This document shows positions 51,860 through 60,665 of a stretch of DNA of 64,000 nucleotides, in pieces. The position numbers and the translations under genes are program-made. The notes beneath the pieces are model-generated. The model had not been told where the DNA came from. It searched no databases and was given only the letters and a program-made list of their open reading frames with translations. The stretch spans positions 186,001 through 250,000 of the forward strand of contig NZ_JAVJQE010000005.1 of assembly GCF_040218065.1 (NCBI RefSeq), read 5' to 3'. This DNA comes from Marivibrio sp040218065 (GTDB lineage Bacteria > Pseudomonadota > Alphaproteobacteria > UBA8366 > Aestuariispiraceae). Position 1 is the stretch's first letter. The number at the start of each line of letters is the position of its first letter.

Positions 51860-52303
51860 CTACTTCGCGACCACCACCGTGCAGGGCGCCAGCGAGGAGA
51901 CCTTGTGGCTGACCGAGCCGAGCAGCGCCGCCTCCATGTCGCCGAGGCCGCGACCGCCGATGACGATCGCGTCCGACTTGTTGCGCTTGGCGAAGTCGAC
52001 GATCGTCCGGGCGGGCTGACCTTCCAGAACGACGGTCTCCACCTTGGTCATGCCCTTCGCCAACGCGCGCTTCTTGGCCTCGGCCAAGACGCCTTCGGTC
52101 ATTGGCTCAAGCACATAGGTGGCCTCGCCTTTCAGGCTTTCGTTTTCGAAGAATTCGCGCAGTTTCGGCGTCAATTTAACCGCCTTGGCGACGGTCAGAA
52201 TGGTGAGCTTGGCGTCGAATTTCTGAGCCAGTTCGCTCGCCGTCTCAGCCGCGCGCAGCGAATGTTCCGAACCGTCGACCGCGCAGACGATGGACTTGAA
52301 CAT
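51860..52303 (-). CDS. Universal stress protein, UspA family
   Basis: A 147-residue single-domain Usp: MFKSIVCAVDGSEHSLRAAETA at the start and the ATP-binding loop VIGGRGLGDMEAALLGSVSHKV near the end. The nucleotide-binding pattern is close to G-2x-G-9x-G-S, so ATP binding is likely. Induced by stress in relatives. Stand-alone gene divergent from rpe. Confidence 0.92.
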   Translation of the reverse strand: MFKSIVCAVDGSEHSLRAAETASELAQKFDAKLTILTVAKAVKLTPKLREFFENESLKGEATYVLEPMTEGVLAEAKKRALAKGMTKVETVVLEGQPARTIVDFAKRNKSDAIVIGGRGLGDMEAALLGSVSHKVSSLAPCTVVVAK

Positions 52304-52429
52304 GATCTTCCCCCTTGGCGCCCCTGATGGCCTTCACTCTACCCGTCTTGCTTTCACGGACGCCAGAGGCTTTCTGTCCCGAATGCGCCGGTTTGCGCCC
52401 GGTTCGACCGGCTCTTCGCCCAAGATCGC

Positions 52430-52458
52430 TTGCGCGGGCGCGAATCCGAGACTAGGTA
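52430..52458 (+). promoter_or_regulatory. Candidate rpe promoter, possibly leaderless
   Basis: -35 TTGCGC (52430-52435), 17-bp spacer, -10 TAGGTA (52453-52458). The predicted start is about 52465, one base before the rpe ATG, and no Shine-Dalgarno sequence is visible, so a leaderless transcript is possible. Confidence 0.4.
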
Positions 52459-52465
52459 AGCCGTC

Positions 52466-53131
52466 ATGCAACAGCCCGTGCGCATCGCCCCGTCGATCCT
52501 CTCGGCCGACTTCGCCAAGTTGGGGGAAGAGGTGCGCGCCATCGACGAAGCCGGGGCGGACTACATCCATATCGACGTGATGGACGGCCATTTCGTCCCC
52601 AATATCACGATCGGCCCGGCGGTGGTGAAGGCGTTGCGCGCGCACAGCCCGAAACCCTTCGACTGCCATTTGATGATCGCGCCGGCCGACCCCTATCTCG
52701 AGGCCTTCGCGGAGGCCGGCGCTGACGTGATCTCGATCCATCCGGAGGCGGGGCCGCATCTCCATCGCTCGCTTCAGACGATTCGCGCGCTCGGCAAGAA
52801 GGCGGGCGTGGTCTTGAATCCGGCGACGCCGGCGGAGGCGATCGCGCACGTCATGGATTTAGTGGATTTGGTCCTGGTGATGTCGGTCAATCCGGGCTTC
52901 GGCGGGCAGAGCTTTATCGAGACCGCCCTGCCCAAGATCGAGCGCCTGCGCGCGCTGATTGAGGAGACCGGCCGCGCGATCGATCTGGAGGTCGACGGCG
53001 GCGTGAATTTCGACACGGCGCCGCGCTGCATCGCGGCCGGCGCCGACGTTCTGGTCGCAGGCAGCGCCACCTTCAAGGGCGGCGCCGAGGCCTATGCGGC
53101 CAATATCGCGCGCCTGCGCGGCGCCTGCTGA
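52466..53131 (+). CDS. rpe: Ribulose-phosphate 3-epimerase
   Basis: Interconverts ribulose-5-phosphate and xylulose-5-phosphate in the pentose phosphate pathway. TIM barrel with APSILSADFAKLGEE, the metal-site YIHIDVMDGHFVPN, VMSVNPGFGGQSF and the catalytic Asp in EVDGGVNFDTA. 221 residues. The heparinase-like gene follows 26 bp later and may be cotranscribed. Confidence 0.97.
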   Translation: MQQPVRIAPSILSADFAKLGEEVRAIDEAGADYIHIDVMDGHFVPNITIGPAVVKALRAHSPKPFDCHLMIAPADPYLEAFAEAGADVISIHPEAGPHLHRSLQTIRALGKKAGVVLNPATPAEAIAHVMDLVDLVLVMSVNPGFGGQSFIETALPKIERLRALIEETGRAIDLEVDGGVNFDTAPRCIAAGADVLVAGSATFKGGAEAYAANIARLRGAC

Positions 53132-53157
53132 ATCGCGAACGAGGACGGGTCGACGCG

Positions 53158-54819
53158 ATGGACGACGATCCCTCGCCCCCCAGCCCCTTCTGGTCCGGCC
53201 TGAAGTACGGCGCGGTTAAGCTCGCGCGCGGAACCGGTCTTTACGGCGCAACGCTGGCCGGCCGACGCGCGCCGCCTCCAAACGTCGCGCCGCCCGATCC
53301 CTTCGCGGGCGACCCCGATCGCGGGCGCCAGATCCTGGAAGGCGCTTTCGCCTTCGCGGGCGAGCGGATCGCCCAAGCCCGCAACCCTTGGACGGCCATC
53401 GGCGCCGGGCGCGGCTGGTTGGAGACGGCGAACGGCTTCGACTGGCTGCGCGACCTCGCCGCGCACGGCGGAGCGGAGGCGCAGGCCCGCGCGCAGAGCC
53501 TGACGGCCGACTGGATCGCCGCGGACCACGCCGGAAAGCTCGAAGGCGACGCGATCGCATGGCGCGCGGACGTCGCCGGGCGGCGGGTCTGGTCATGGAT
53601 CGTGCGCTACGGCTGGTTGAGCGAAGGCGCGGGAGACGAGGCGACGGCCGCCCTGCTCGACAGCCTTGGCCGCCAGGTCCGCCACCTGGACCGTGTCGCG
53701 GGCCAAGAAGGTCTCGACGCGGGCCGCCTTGTGGGGATCATGGGCTACGTCGTCGCGACGCTGTGCCTGCCGAACTGGGCGGAGGAGCGGCGCGGCGCTT
53801 TCGGCCTGCTGGTGGAGGAGCTGGAGCGCGCCATTCTGCCCGACGGCTGCCACGCGACCCGCAGTCCGCGCCTTCAGGTGGAGGTGCTGCGGGACCTAAC
53901 GGCCCTGCGCGAGGTGTTTCGAAGCGCCCAGGTCGAAACCCCGCACGCGCTGCAGAGCGCGATCGACAAGATGGCTCCGATGGTGCGCTTCTTCCGGCAT
54001 GGCGACGGCGGGCTGGCCTTGTTCAACGACAGCCGCGAAGGCGATGCGGCGGAGATCGACAGCGTGCTGGCGCTCGCCGACGCGCGCGGCCGCCCTCCGA
54101 AACGCGCCCCTCACGGCGGGTTCGAGCGGCTGGCGGCGGCGCGCATGACGGTGCTGGTGGACGTCGGCGCGCCGCCGGCGGCCCCCTATGACGGTTGCGC
54201 CCATGCGGGCGCGCTGTCGCTGGAGGTCAGCGCCGGCCAGGAACGCCTGATCGTGAACTGCGGCGCCTCGCTTCGGCCGGACGGCGATTGGTCCTCAGCC
54301 CAGCGCGCGACAGCCGCGCATTCGACGCTGGGGATCGACGACACCAATAGCTCCGAAATCCTCCCCAAGACAGCGCGCGTCGGCAGACGCCGCGCCCGGA
54401 CCGAGGTCGAGCGCCGCGAGGCGGACGACAATTTCTGGCTCGAGGCGTCGCATGACGGTTACTGGAAAGGGATCGGGGCGCAGGTGCGTCGCCGGCTGTT
54501 CCTGGCGGCCGGCGGCGACGATCTGCGCGGGGAGGACGCGATCGAGGGGGGCGACGGCGCCCCCTTCACCATCCGCTTCCACCTGCATCCGAAAATCCAG
54601 GTTTCGCTGCTGCACAATCACACGGCCGCCCTGTTGCGGACGCCCTCCGGACAAGGCTGGCGGCTGCGCGCGGCCGGCGCGGACATGGCGCTGACGGACA
54701 GCGTCTATCTCGGCCGCGGGGAGGGCAAACGCAGCCAGCAGATCATCCTGACCGGGGTTGTGGGTCCGGAAGGCGCCGCCGTCAAATGGGCGCTGCAGCG
54801 CGAGGCGAAGAAGGGATAG
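53158..54819 (+). CDS. Heparinase II/III family protein
   Basis: A 553-residue protein. The N-terminal alpha-toroid (about 60-300; WLETANGFDWLRDLAA, EVLRDLTALREVF) and the C-terminal beta-sheet heparinase II/III domain (about 320-550; RLIVNCGASL, AHSTLGIDDTNSSEI, RRRLFLAAGGDDLRGED) match the family. No signal peptide is seen. Its position after rpe is familiar from other alphaproteobacteria. It may act on an acidic polysaccharide, but the substrate is unknown. Confidence 0.87.
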   Translation: MDDDPSPPSPFWSGLKYGAVKLARGTGLYGATLAGRRAPPPNVAPPDPFAGDPDRGRQILEGAFAFAGERIAQARNPWTAIGAGRGWLETANGFDWLRDLAAHGGAEAQARAQSLTADWIAADHAGKLEGDAIAWRADVAGRRVWSWIVRYGWLSEGAGDEATAALLDSLGRQVRHLDRVAGQEGLDAGRLVGIMGYVVATLCLPNWAEERRGAFGLLVEELERAILPDGCHATRSPRLQVEVLRDLTALREVFRSAQVETPHALQSAIDKMAPMVRFFRHGDGGLALFNDSREGDAAEIDSVLALADARGRPPKRAPHGGFERLAAARMTVLVDVGAPPAAPYDGCAHAGALSLEVSAGQERLIVNCGASLRPDGDWSSAQRATAAHSTLGIDDTNSSEILPKTARVGRRRARTEVERREADDNFWLEASHDGYWKGIGAQVRRRLFLAAGGDDLRGEDAIEGGDGAPFTIRFHLHPKIQVSLLHNHTAALLRTPSGQGWRLRAAGADMALTDSVYLGRGEGKRSQQIILTGVVGPEGAAVKWALQREAKKG

Positions 54820-54857
54820 AGCCGAATCGCGGTCGTCTTGGACGCGACCCGCAGCGG

Positions 54858-55472
54858 TCAGGGCGGCGCTGCGGCGCTCCCGGTCGCAGCGCTTAACGGC
54901 TCCGCGGGCGCGAAGGGCTCGAACCCTGCGGGAACGCCGAATCCGAGATCGACCGGGGTGAGTTCGGTCAACCGATCGCGCCAGCTCAGCGCGCACATAA
55001 CCTCGGGCCCGAAAACGCCCACTTCCTCGCGCGTGTCGACTTGGCTCATTACTTGAAGGCGCCCGCGCTCGCCGCAGAGCATCGGCAGGGTCAGGTAGCG
55101 GGTCATGCGGACCCGCCCGTCGCGGCCGTACTCCTCCGAGGCGATCAGCGTGCCGCAGGGATGGCTGTTGAGCCGATGCAGCCAGCGTCGGCAATAGTCG
55201 GCGGCGTGCTCGTCGAGATGGTCGATATAATTCTCGCCGAGCGAGGCGGACCCCAGACGCGCAAGCTCCGCCGCGCCGGACACGCGGTAGCGGATGTCGT
55301 CCGGCGGATCCACCCACTCCAAGAAATGCACGTAATCGAGAATCGGTCCGAGGCGCGCCGGCGTCAGCGCCGCGCGATCCGGCAGCCGTTCGCCCTCGCG
55401 CCGCATAGCCCGCCAACAGGCGACCAACGGGGCGAAGACCCCCTCAGCGACAGCGTCCAGTTGATAGATCAC
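54858..55472 (-). CDS. PAS-domain protein
   Basis: A 204-residue single PAS-type sensor: LVACWRAMRREGERLPDRAALTPARLGPILDYVHFLEW is the usual opening of this alphaproteobacterial PAS family (PAS_5-like), followed by IRYRVSGAAELARLG. No output domain, so it may modulate partners. The C-terminal 30 residues are Ala/Pro-rich. Ligand unknown. Converges with the heparinase-like gene. Confidence 0.8.
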   Translation of the reverse strand: MIYQLDAVAEGVFAPLVACWRAMRREGERLPDRAALTPARLGPILDYVHFLEWVDPPDDIRYRVSGAAELARLGSASLGENYIDHLDEHAADYCRRWLHRLNSHPCGTLIASEEYGRDGRVRMTRYLTLPMLCGERGRLQVMSQVDTREEVGVFGPEVMCALSWRDRLTELTPVDLGFGVPAGFEPFAPAEPLSAATGSAAAPP

Positions 55473-55568
55473 GGCTCCCCACCGAACCCCCTCCTGGTTC
55501 GCGTCGGAGTTTAAGCGGACCGATGAATAAGCGCAATGGCTGCGTCTGGGTTGTAGGTCGTCGCCGAC

Positions 55569-57086
55569 TCAATCGCGCCAGATCTTGGCTCCTGAGCCCG
55601 GCAGACCGAGATCGCCCCAGATGCGGTCGATCTTGTCGACCACGTCCTGGTCCATGCGGATCTTCTCGCCCCATTCGCGTTTCGTCTCGGGCGGCTGTTT
55701 GTTGGTGGCGTCGAGGCCGATCTTTGAGCCGAGTCCGCTTTCAGGGCTCGCGAAATCCAGATAGTCGATCGGCGTATTCTCGATCACCGTGATGTCGCGC
55801 GCCGGGTCCATGCGCGTCGACATCGCCCAGATCACGTCGTCCCAACTGCGTGCGTCGACGTCGTCGTCCACGACGATCACCCATTTGGTGTACATGAACT
55901 GGCGCAGATAGGACCACGCGCCCAGCATCACCCGTTTAGCGTGGCCGGGATAGGCTTTCTTCATCGAGATCACGGCGACGCGGTAGCTGCACCCTTCCGG
56001 GGGCAGCCAGAAATCGACGATCTCGGGGAATTGCTGCTGCAGGAGAGGGATGAAGACCTCGTTCAACGCCTCGCCCAGGATCGAGGGCTCGTCCGGCGGC
56101 CGGCCGGTGAAGGTTGAGAGATAGATCGGCTTCTTGCGCATCGTGATCGCACTAACCCGGAAGACCGGGAAGGATTCCACCGAATTGTAGTAGCCGGTGT
56201 GGTCGCCGTAGGGTCCTTCCTCGCCGTGCTCGTCCAGCATGACGTGGCCTTCGATCACGATCTCGGCCTCGGCCGGGACCTTCAGCGGCACCGTCTTGCA
56301 GTCGACCAGATCGACCTTGCGCCCGCGCAGCAGGCCGGCGAATTGGTACTCGCTAAGCGTATCGGGGACCGGCGTCACCGCGGCCAGGATCGTGCCGGGA
56401 TCGGCGCCGAGGACGGCCGCCGCCGGCAGCGGCTCCGGCCGGCTTTCCTTCCAGCGCCGATAGTGCTGCGCCCCGCCGCGATGCTTGAGCCACCGCATCA
56501 GGGTCGTGTCCCGCCCTGTCACCTGCATGCGGTAGATGCCGAGATTAAAGGCGTCCTGCTTGTCGCCTTTCGGATCCGGCCCGCGCGTCACCACCAGCGG
56601 CCAAGTGATCAGCGGCGCGGGCTCCCCCGGCCAGCAGGTCTGCACCGGCAGTCGGTTCAGGTCGACGTCGTCGCCCTTTAGGACCACTTCATGCACAGGC
56701 GCGGTGCGCGTCGTACGAGGCTTCATCGCCATCACGGTCTTGAGCAAGGGCAGCATGTCCCACGCCTCGCGGAAGCCGCCCGGCGGCTCCGGCTGACGCA
56801 GGAAGGCGAGCGTCTCACCCACCTCGCGTAGCTGGTGCGGTTCGCGCTCCATGCCCCAGGCGACCCGCTCGACCGAGCCGAACAGGTTCACCAGCACCGG
56901 GATGTCGGAGGCCGCGCCGTCCGCGCGCACCGGCTTCTCGAACAGCACCGCCGGCCCGCGCTCGGCCAGCAGGCGCGTCTGGATCTCCGTCATCTCCAGG
57001 ACCGTCGAGACGGGATGCGAGACCCGCACAAGACGGCCCTCCCGCTCCAGGCGGTCCATGAAGTCGCGTAAGGATGTGTAGGGCAT
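55569..57086 (-). CDS. ubiD: UbiD-family 3-octaprenyl-4-hydroxybenzoate decarboxylase
   Basis: Prenylated-FMN-dependent decarboxylase of ubiquinone synthesis. MPYTSLRDFMDRLEREGRLVRV is the canonical start. The conserved core has NLGIYRMQVTGRDTTLMRWLKHRGGAQH, EGHVMLDEHGEEGPYGDHTGYY (with the E-x4-D active-site type) and VVDDDVDARSWDDVIWA. 505 residues. No ubiX next to it. Confidence 0.95.
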   Translation of the reverse strand: MPYTSLRDFMDRLEREGRLVRVSHPVSTVLEMTEIQTRLLAERGPAVLFEKPVRADGAASDIPVLVNLFGSVERVAWGMEREPHQLREVGETLAFLRQPEPPGGFREAWDMLPLLKTVMAMKPRTTRTAPVHEVVLKGDDVDLNRLPVQTCWPGEPAPLITWPLVVTRGPDPKGDKQDAFNLGIYRMQVTGRDTTLMRWLKHRGGAQHYRRWKESRPEPLPAAAVLGADPGTILAAVTPVPDTLSEYQFAGLLRGRKVDLVDCKTVPLKVPAEAEIVIEGHVMLDEHGEEGPYGDHTGYYNSVESFPVFRVSAITMRKKPIYLSTFTGRPPDEPSILGEALNEVFIPLLQQQFPEIVDFWLPPEGCSYRVAVISMKKAYPGHAKRVMLGAWSYLRQFMYTKWVIVVDDDVDARSWDDVIWAMSTRMDPARDITVIENTPIDYLDFASPESGLGSKIGLDATNKQPPETKREWGEKIRMDQDVVDKIDRIWGDLGLPGSGAKIWRD

Positions 57087-57193
57087 CGGGCTCCCCGTTC
57101 GTCGCGCCGGTCACTTCGCCTATCCCGTTACGCACGCCCGGGCAAGGCGGATCGGGCCTTGGACTTCGGCCGGGCGTCGGGATAGAACGGGTG

Positions 57194-57299
57194 CCCATCG
57201 CCTCCCCCTTCGTGGGGGGAGGTTGGAAGGGGGTGCGATTTCCGAGCCGGAAATCGACCCGGCGTTCTGCGCCGGGATTTTCACGCGCCTTGCGGCGCC
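57194..57299 (-). repeat. Dispersed intergenic repeat, copy B
   Basis: Inverted copy of the element at 1478-1588, with the same order of blocks and a terminal hairpin CCTCCCCC (57201-57208), TTCGT, GGGGGAGG. It lies between ubiD and the DUF4170 gene, 55.6 kb from copy A. Confidence 0.75.
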
Positions 57300-57313
57300 C
57301 ACCCTCTCCCCGA

Positions 57314-57336
57314 CCCTCTCCCATGAAGGGAGAGGG
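57314..57336. repeat. Related 9-bp hairpin beside copy B
   Basis: CCCTCTCCC-ATGAA-GGGAGAGGG, perfect stem, abutting repeat copy B. Its loop ATGAA is the same as in copy A, so it looks like a second module of the same family. It ends 25 bp before the DUF4170 start. Confidence 0.6.
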
Positions 57337-57361
57337 AGGCGCTTGAACGAGGATGTGAGAG

Positions 57362-57733
57362 ATGGCGGAACAGTACTGGGTGGCCGGCGGGATTTACACC
57401 GACACCAGCTTCTCCGAGCTCGAACCGGGGACGAAGGAGACGCGGCTCGGCCCCTTCTCGACCTATGACGAGGCCAAGGCCGTCTGGCGCGCCAAGGCGA
57501 TGGAGACCGTGGACGAAGCCTACGCCCGGTTCCATATCGAGCGGGAGAAGCACGACCAGTTCTTCGTGGTCGGCGGCGAGTACACCGACACCGACTTCCA
57601 GGCGATCAAGCCCGGCACCGAAGAACGCCTCGGCCCGTATGCGAGCTACGAGGAGGCCGAGCGGGTCTGGAAACAGAAAAGCATGGCCGCGATCGACGAC
57701 GCCTATGTCCGATACCGCATCGACCAGCAGTGA
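57362..57733 (+). CDS. DUF4170 protein, internally duplicated
   Basis: A 123-residue protein made of two similar halves of about 58 residues. Half 1 has YWVAGGIYTDTSFSELEPGT, LGPFSTYDEAKAVWRAKAM and VDEAYARFHIE; half 2 has FFVVGGEYTDTDFQAIKPGT, LGPYASYEEAERVWKQKSM and IDDAYVRYRID. Single DUF4170 proteins are about 70-80 residues, so this is a tandem duplication. Function unknown. The next gene starts inside its 3' end. Confidence 0.85.
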   Translation: MAEQYWVAGGIYTDTSFSELEPGTKETRLGPFSTYDEAKAVWRAKAMETVDEAYARFHIEREKHDQFFVVGGEYTDTDFQAIKPGTEERLGPYASYEEAERVWKQKSMAAIDDAYVRYRIDQQ

Positions 57734-58472
57734 CGGCGCAAGCGGGGACGAAGCCGCGCTGGCGCATCTGCTCCATCGCGCGCGCAATTACCCCTACGCT
57801 GCGCCGGAACACTCCTATCTCTACGCCGAGGACGGGATCCGCGCCTTCGATGCGGCCGCGCGCGACGGGCGCACGCCGGTCCTCGCCATCGGCTCCAACC
57901 GCGCGCCGGAACGCCTCAAACAGAAGTTCGGCCACGCCGCCCATCACGTCATCCCGGTGCAGCGCGCGCGCCTGCACCATTTCGACGTGGTCTATTCCGC
58001 GCACATCACAAGCTACGGCGCGGCCCCTGCGATGCTTCAGGCCTCGCCCGGGACGGCGGCGGAGATCTGGGTCACCTGGCTCGACGACGAACAGCTCGCC
58101 ATCATGCATGAGACCGAGCGCGGCGCGGCCAACTACCATTACGCCGAACTGCCGGGTGTGAAGCTGCAGATGGAGGACGGGCGGGTCGAGCGCTCGGCCT
58201 ACGCCTACGTCTCCACTCGCGGCCATTATCTGCATCAGGGCAAGCCGTTGGCCTTGGCGGACGTGCCGGCGACGGGCCGTCGCTTTGCGGCGGCCCGGAC
58301 AGGCGACGCGCTGGAGCATGTCCGCGCGCGGGTCGGCGCCTCGGCGCTCGATCCCGACTCCTTCGTGGTGAAGCTGGTGCAGGACGCGGCCTACCGCCGC
58401 GGCGTGACAGAGCGCATCGCCGAAGACGCGGTCCCGCTGCAGCATCCCTATCGGATCATCGAGGAGGGGTAG
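57705..58472 (+). CDS. Possible gamma-glutamylcyclotransferase-like protein
   Basis: A 255-residue protein in a different frame that overlaps the DUF4170 gene by 29 nt; ATG 57705 is the only start near the conserved region. PVLAIGSNRAPERLKQKFG recalls the GSN nucleophile-side loop of gamma-glutamylcyclotransferase folds, and SYGAAPAMLQASPGTAAEIWVTWLDDEQLAIMHETE fits the rest of that fold. The match is loose and the catalytic Glu is not certain (perhaps in HETE). Otherwise unknown. Confidence 0.55.
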   Translation: MSDTASTSSDGASGDEAALAHLLHRARNYPYAAPEHSYLYAEDGIRAFDAAARDGRTPVLAIGSNRAPERLKQKFGHAAHHVIPVQRARLHHFDVVYSAHITSYGAAPAMLQASPGTAAEIWVTWLDDEQLAIMHETERGAANYHYAELPGVKLQMEDGRVERSAYAYVSTRGHYLHQGKPLALADVPATGRRFAAARTGDALEHVRARVGASALDPDSFVVKLVQDAAYRRGVTERIAEDAVPLQHPYRIIEEG

Positions 58473-58482
58473 GGGCGGGCGT

Positions 58483-59475
58483 CTAGTCCTTCGCCTCGTC
58501 CCCTTCCGTCGGCGAGAAGCGGCCGGCTTGGCGCAGCTCCACCACGCCGCGGCGGATCTCGCGGGTGCGGGTGAACCAATCCTCGAGCTTGTCGGCCTCG
58601 CCCCAGCGGATCGCGCGCTGGAGCGCCACCAGATCCTCCTGGAAACGGCCCAGCATCTCCAGGACCGCCTCGCGGTTCTGGGTGAAGACGTCGCGCCACA
58701 TCACGGGGTCTGAGCCGGCGATGCGGGTGAAGTCGCGGAAGCCGCCGGCGGAGTATTTGATCACCTCCTGCGTCTCGACGATCGCGGCCTGATCGGCTTT
58801 CTCGCGTTTCAGCTGGCTTTCGAGGTCCGAGGCCGTGCCGACGATGGTGTAGGCGATCAGGTGCGGCAGGTGGCTGGTGATCGCCAGCACCCGGTCGTGG
58901 TGGCGTGCGTCCATCAGCTCGACGATCGAGCCGACGGCGCGCCAAAGGGTCGAGAGCCGCTCCAACGCCGCGCGGTCGGTCTCCGGCGTCGGCGTCAGGA
59001 TGCAGTAGCGATTCTCGAACAGTTCGGCGAAGCCAGCGTCGGGGCCGGAATTCTCGGTGCCGGCGACCGGGTGGCCCGGTACGCCGTGGACGCCCGGCCC
59101 CAGATGACGGGCGAAGCCGTCCGCAACCGCGCCCTTGCAGGAGCCGACGTCCGTCACCGTCGCGCCGGGCTTCACATGCGGCCCGATCACCTCGAGCACC
59201 GCCTCATAGGCGCCGAGCGGGGTGCAAATCACCACCAGATCGGCGTCCTTGACCGCGTCCTCGGCGCGCGCGTGCACCTGATCGAGAAACCCCAGCTTCA
59301 TCGACAGATCGCGGGTGCGCTCCGAGCGCGCGTGCCCGTCTATCCGGCCGGCCAGCGCCCCGCGCTTGATCGCGCGGGCGAGCGAGGAGCCGATCAACCC
59401 CAGGCCGATCAGCGCGACCTTGTCGTAAAGCGGCGCCTTCGACGCGCCTTCATTTTCGCTTTCGCCGTCGCTCAT
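58483..59475 (-). CDS. tyrC: Prephenate/arogenate dehydrogenase
   Basis: NAD(P)-dependent oxidative decarboxylation of prephenate or arogenate in tyrosine synthesis. Rossmann motif GLGLIGSSLA at about residues 24-33, GSCKGAVADGF and HPVAGTENSGPDAGF around the active site, and DARHHDRVLAITSHLPHLIAY in the helical domain. 330 residues, with no chorismate mutase fusion and no ACT domain. Its ATG overlaps the hisC stop by 4 nt. Confidence 0.93.
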   Translation of the reverse strand: MSDGESENEGASKAPLYDKVALIGLGLIGSSLARAIKRGALAGRIDGHARSERTRDLSMKLGFLDQVHARAEDAVKDADLVVICTPLGAYEAVLEVIGPHVKPGATVTDVGSCKGAVADGFARHLGPGVHGVPGHPVAGTENSGPDAGFAELFENRYCILTPTPETDRAALERLSTLWRAVGSIVELMDARHHDRVLAITSHLPHLIAYTIVGTASDLESQLKREKADQAAIVETQEVIKYSAGGFRDFTRIAGSDPVMWRDVFTQNREAVLEMLGRFQEDLVALQRAIRWGEADKLEDWFTRTREIRRGVVELRQAGRFSPTEGDEAKD

Positions 59476-60611
59476 GCTCCGCCCCGCTCCTTCATGAAAT
59501 CGGCCAAGGCGTCCAGCAGCCGCGTGACCTCATCCTTCGTCCCGACCGTGACGCGCAGATGGCGCGGCAGGCCGTAGGCGCCCATCGCGCGCACGATCAC
59601 GCCGCGTTCCAGCAGCCAGGCGTTGGCGGCGGCGGCGGTCTCCTCGTCGGTGAAGCCGGCCAGCGTGAAATTGCATACGGACGGCGGCGTCTCCAGCCCC
59701 AGCTGTTGCAGCGACTGCTGCAGCCGGCGCAGCTGCTCGGCGTTTTCGGCGACCGAGCGCGCGACGAAATCCTGATCGCGCACCGCCGCGACGCCGGCGG
59801 CCTGCGCGGCGGCGTTGATGTTGAAGGGGCTGCGCAGCCGGTTCAACACATCGACGACGCCGGCCGGCATATAGCCCCAGCCGAGCCGCAGCGCCGCCAG
59901 CCCGTAGATTTTCGAGAAGGTGCGGGTCATCACCACATTCTCGCCCGCATCGACCAGCGCGCGTCCGTCGCCGTAGCCGTCGGCCGCAACGTATTCGGCG
60001 TAGGCGCTGTCGATCACCAACAACACGTGATCGGGCAAGCCGTCGCGCAAGCGCTTCAGCTCGCTTTCCGGAATCCAGCTGCCGGTCGGGTTGTTGGGAT
60101 TGGCGACGAAGACGATCTTCGTGCGCTCGGTGACGTGCGCCAGCAGTTGGTCGACGTCCGTGCTCAGGTCGCGCTCCGGCGCGGCGACCGGCGTCGCGCC
60201 GACCGTGCGCGCCGTGATCGGATACATCAGGAAGCCGTGCCGGCTGTAGAGCACCTCGTCCTCCGGCCCGGCGTAGGCGCGCACCAACAGCGTGATCAAT
60301 TCGTCCGAGCCCGCGCCGCAGACGATCCGCGCCGGGTCGAGCCCGTGGATCACGCCGATCGCCTCGCGCAGATCGACCGAGCCGCCCTCGGGATAGCGAT
60401 GCAGGCTGTCGCCGACCGACTTGAAGGCGTCTATCGCGGCGGGGCTGCAGCCCAGCGGATTTTCGTTCGCCGACAGAATCGCCGGGTCGTCGCCCGCCTT
60501 ATGCGTGCCGGGTACGTAAAGCGGCGCGTCCATCACGCCGGGGCGTGGGACCGGCCGCCCGGACAGCGGCTGATCGGCGGCGGGTGAGGGGGCGTCGGAC
60601 GGGCTTGTCAT
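59472..60611 (-). CDS. hisC: Histidinol-phosphate/aromatic aminotransferase
   Basis: PLP enzyme, fold type I. LSANENPLGCSP near the N terminus, NPNNPTGSWIP, the Asp-Ser-Ala-Tyr of VIDSAYAEYV, and the PLP lysine in MTRTFSKIYGLAALRLGW. 379 residues. Placed between chorismate mutase and tyrC, it probably works in aromatic amino acid synthesis and possibly also in histidine synthesis. Confidence 0.93.
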   Translation of the reverse strand: MTSPSDAPSPAADQPLSGRPVPRPGVMDAPLYVPGTHKAGDDPAILSANENPLGCSPAAIDAFKSVGDSLHRYPEGGSVDLREAIGVIHGLDPARIVCGAGSDELITLLVRAYAGPEDEVLYSRHGFLMYPITARTVGATPVAAPERDLSTDVDQLLAHVTERTKIVFVANPNNPTGSWIPESELKRLRDGLPDHVLLVIDSAYAEYVAADGYGDGRALVDAGENVVMTRTFSKIYGLAALRLGWGYMPAGVVDVLNRLRSPFNINAAAQAAGVAAVRDQDFVARSVAENAEQLRRLQQSLQQLGLETPPSVCNFTLAGFTDEETAAAANAWLLERGVIVRAMGAYGLPRHLRVTVGTKDEVTRLLDALADFMKERGGA

Positions 60612-60665
60612 GGCGGATCGGCCTTTTTTCGGACGGGTGACTGAGCTTCGACGGATCGGCTGGCG

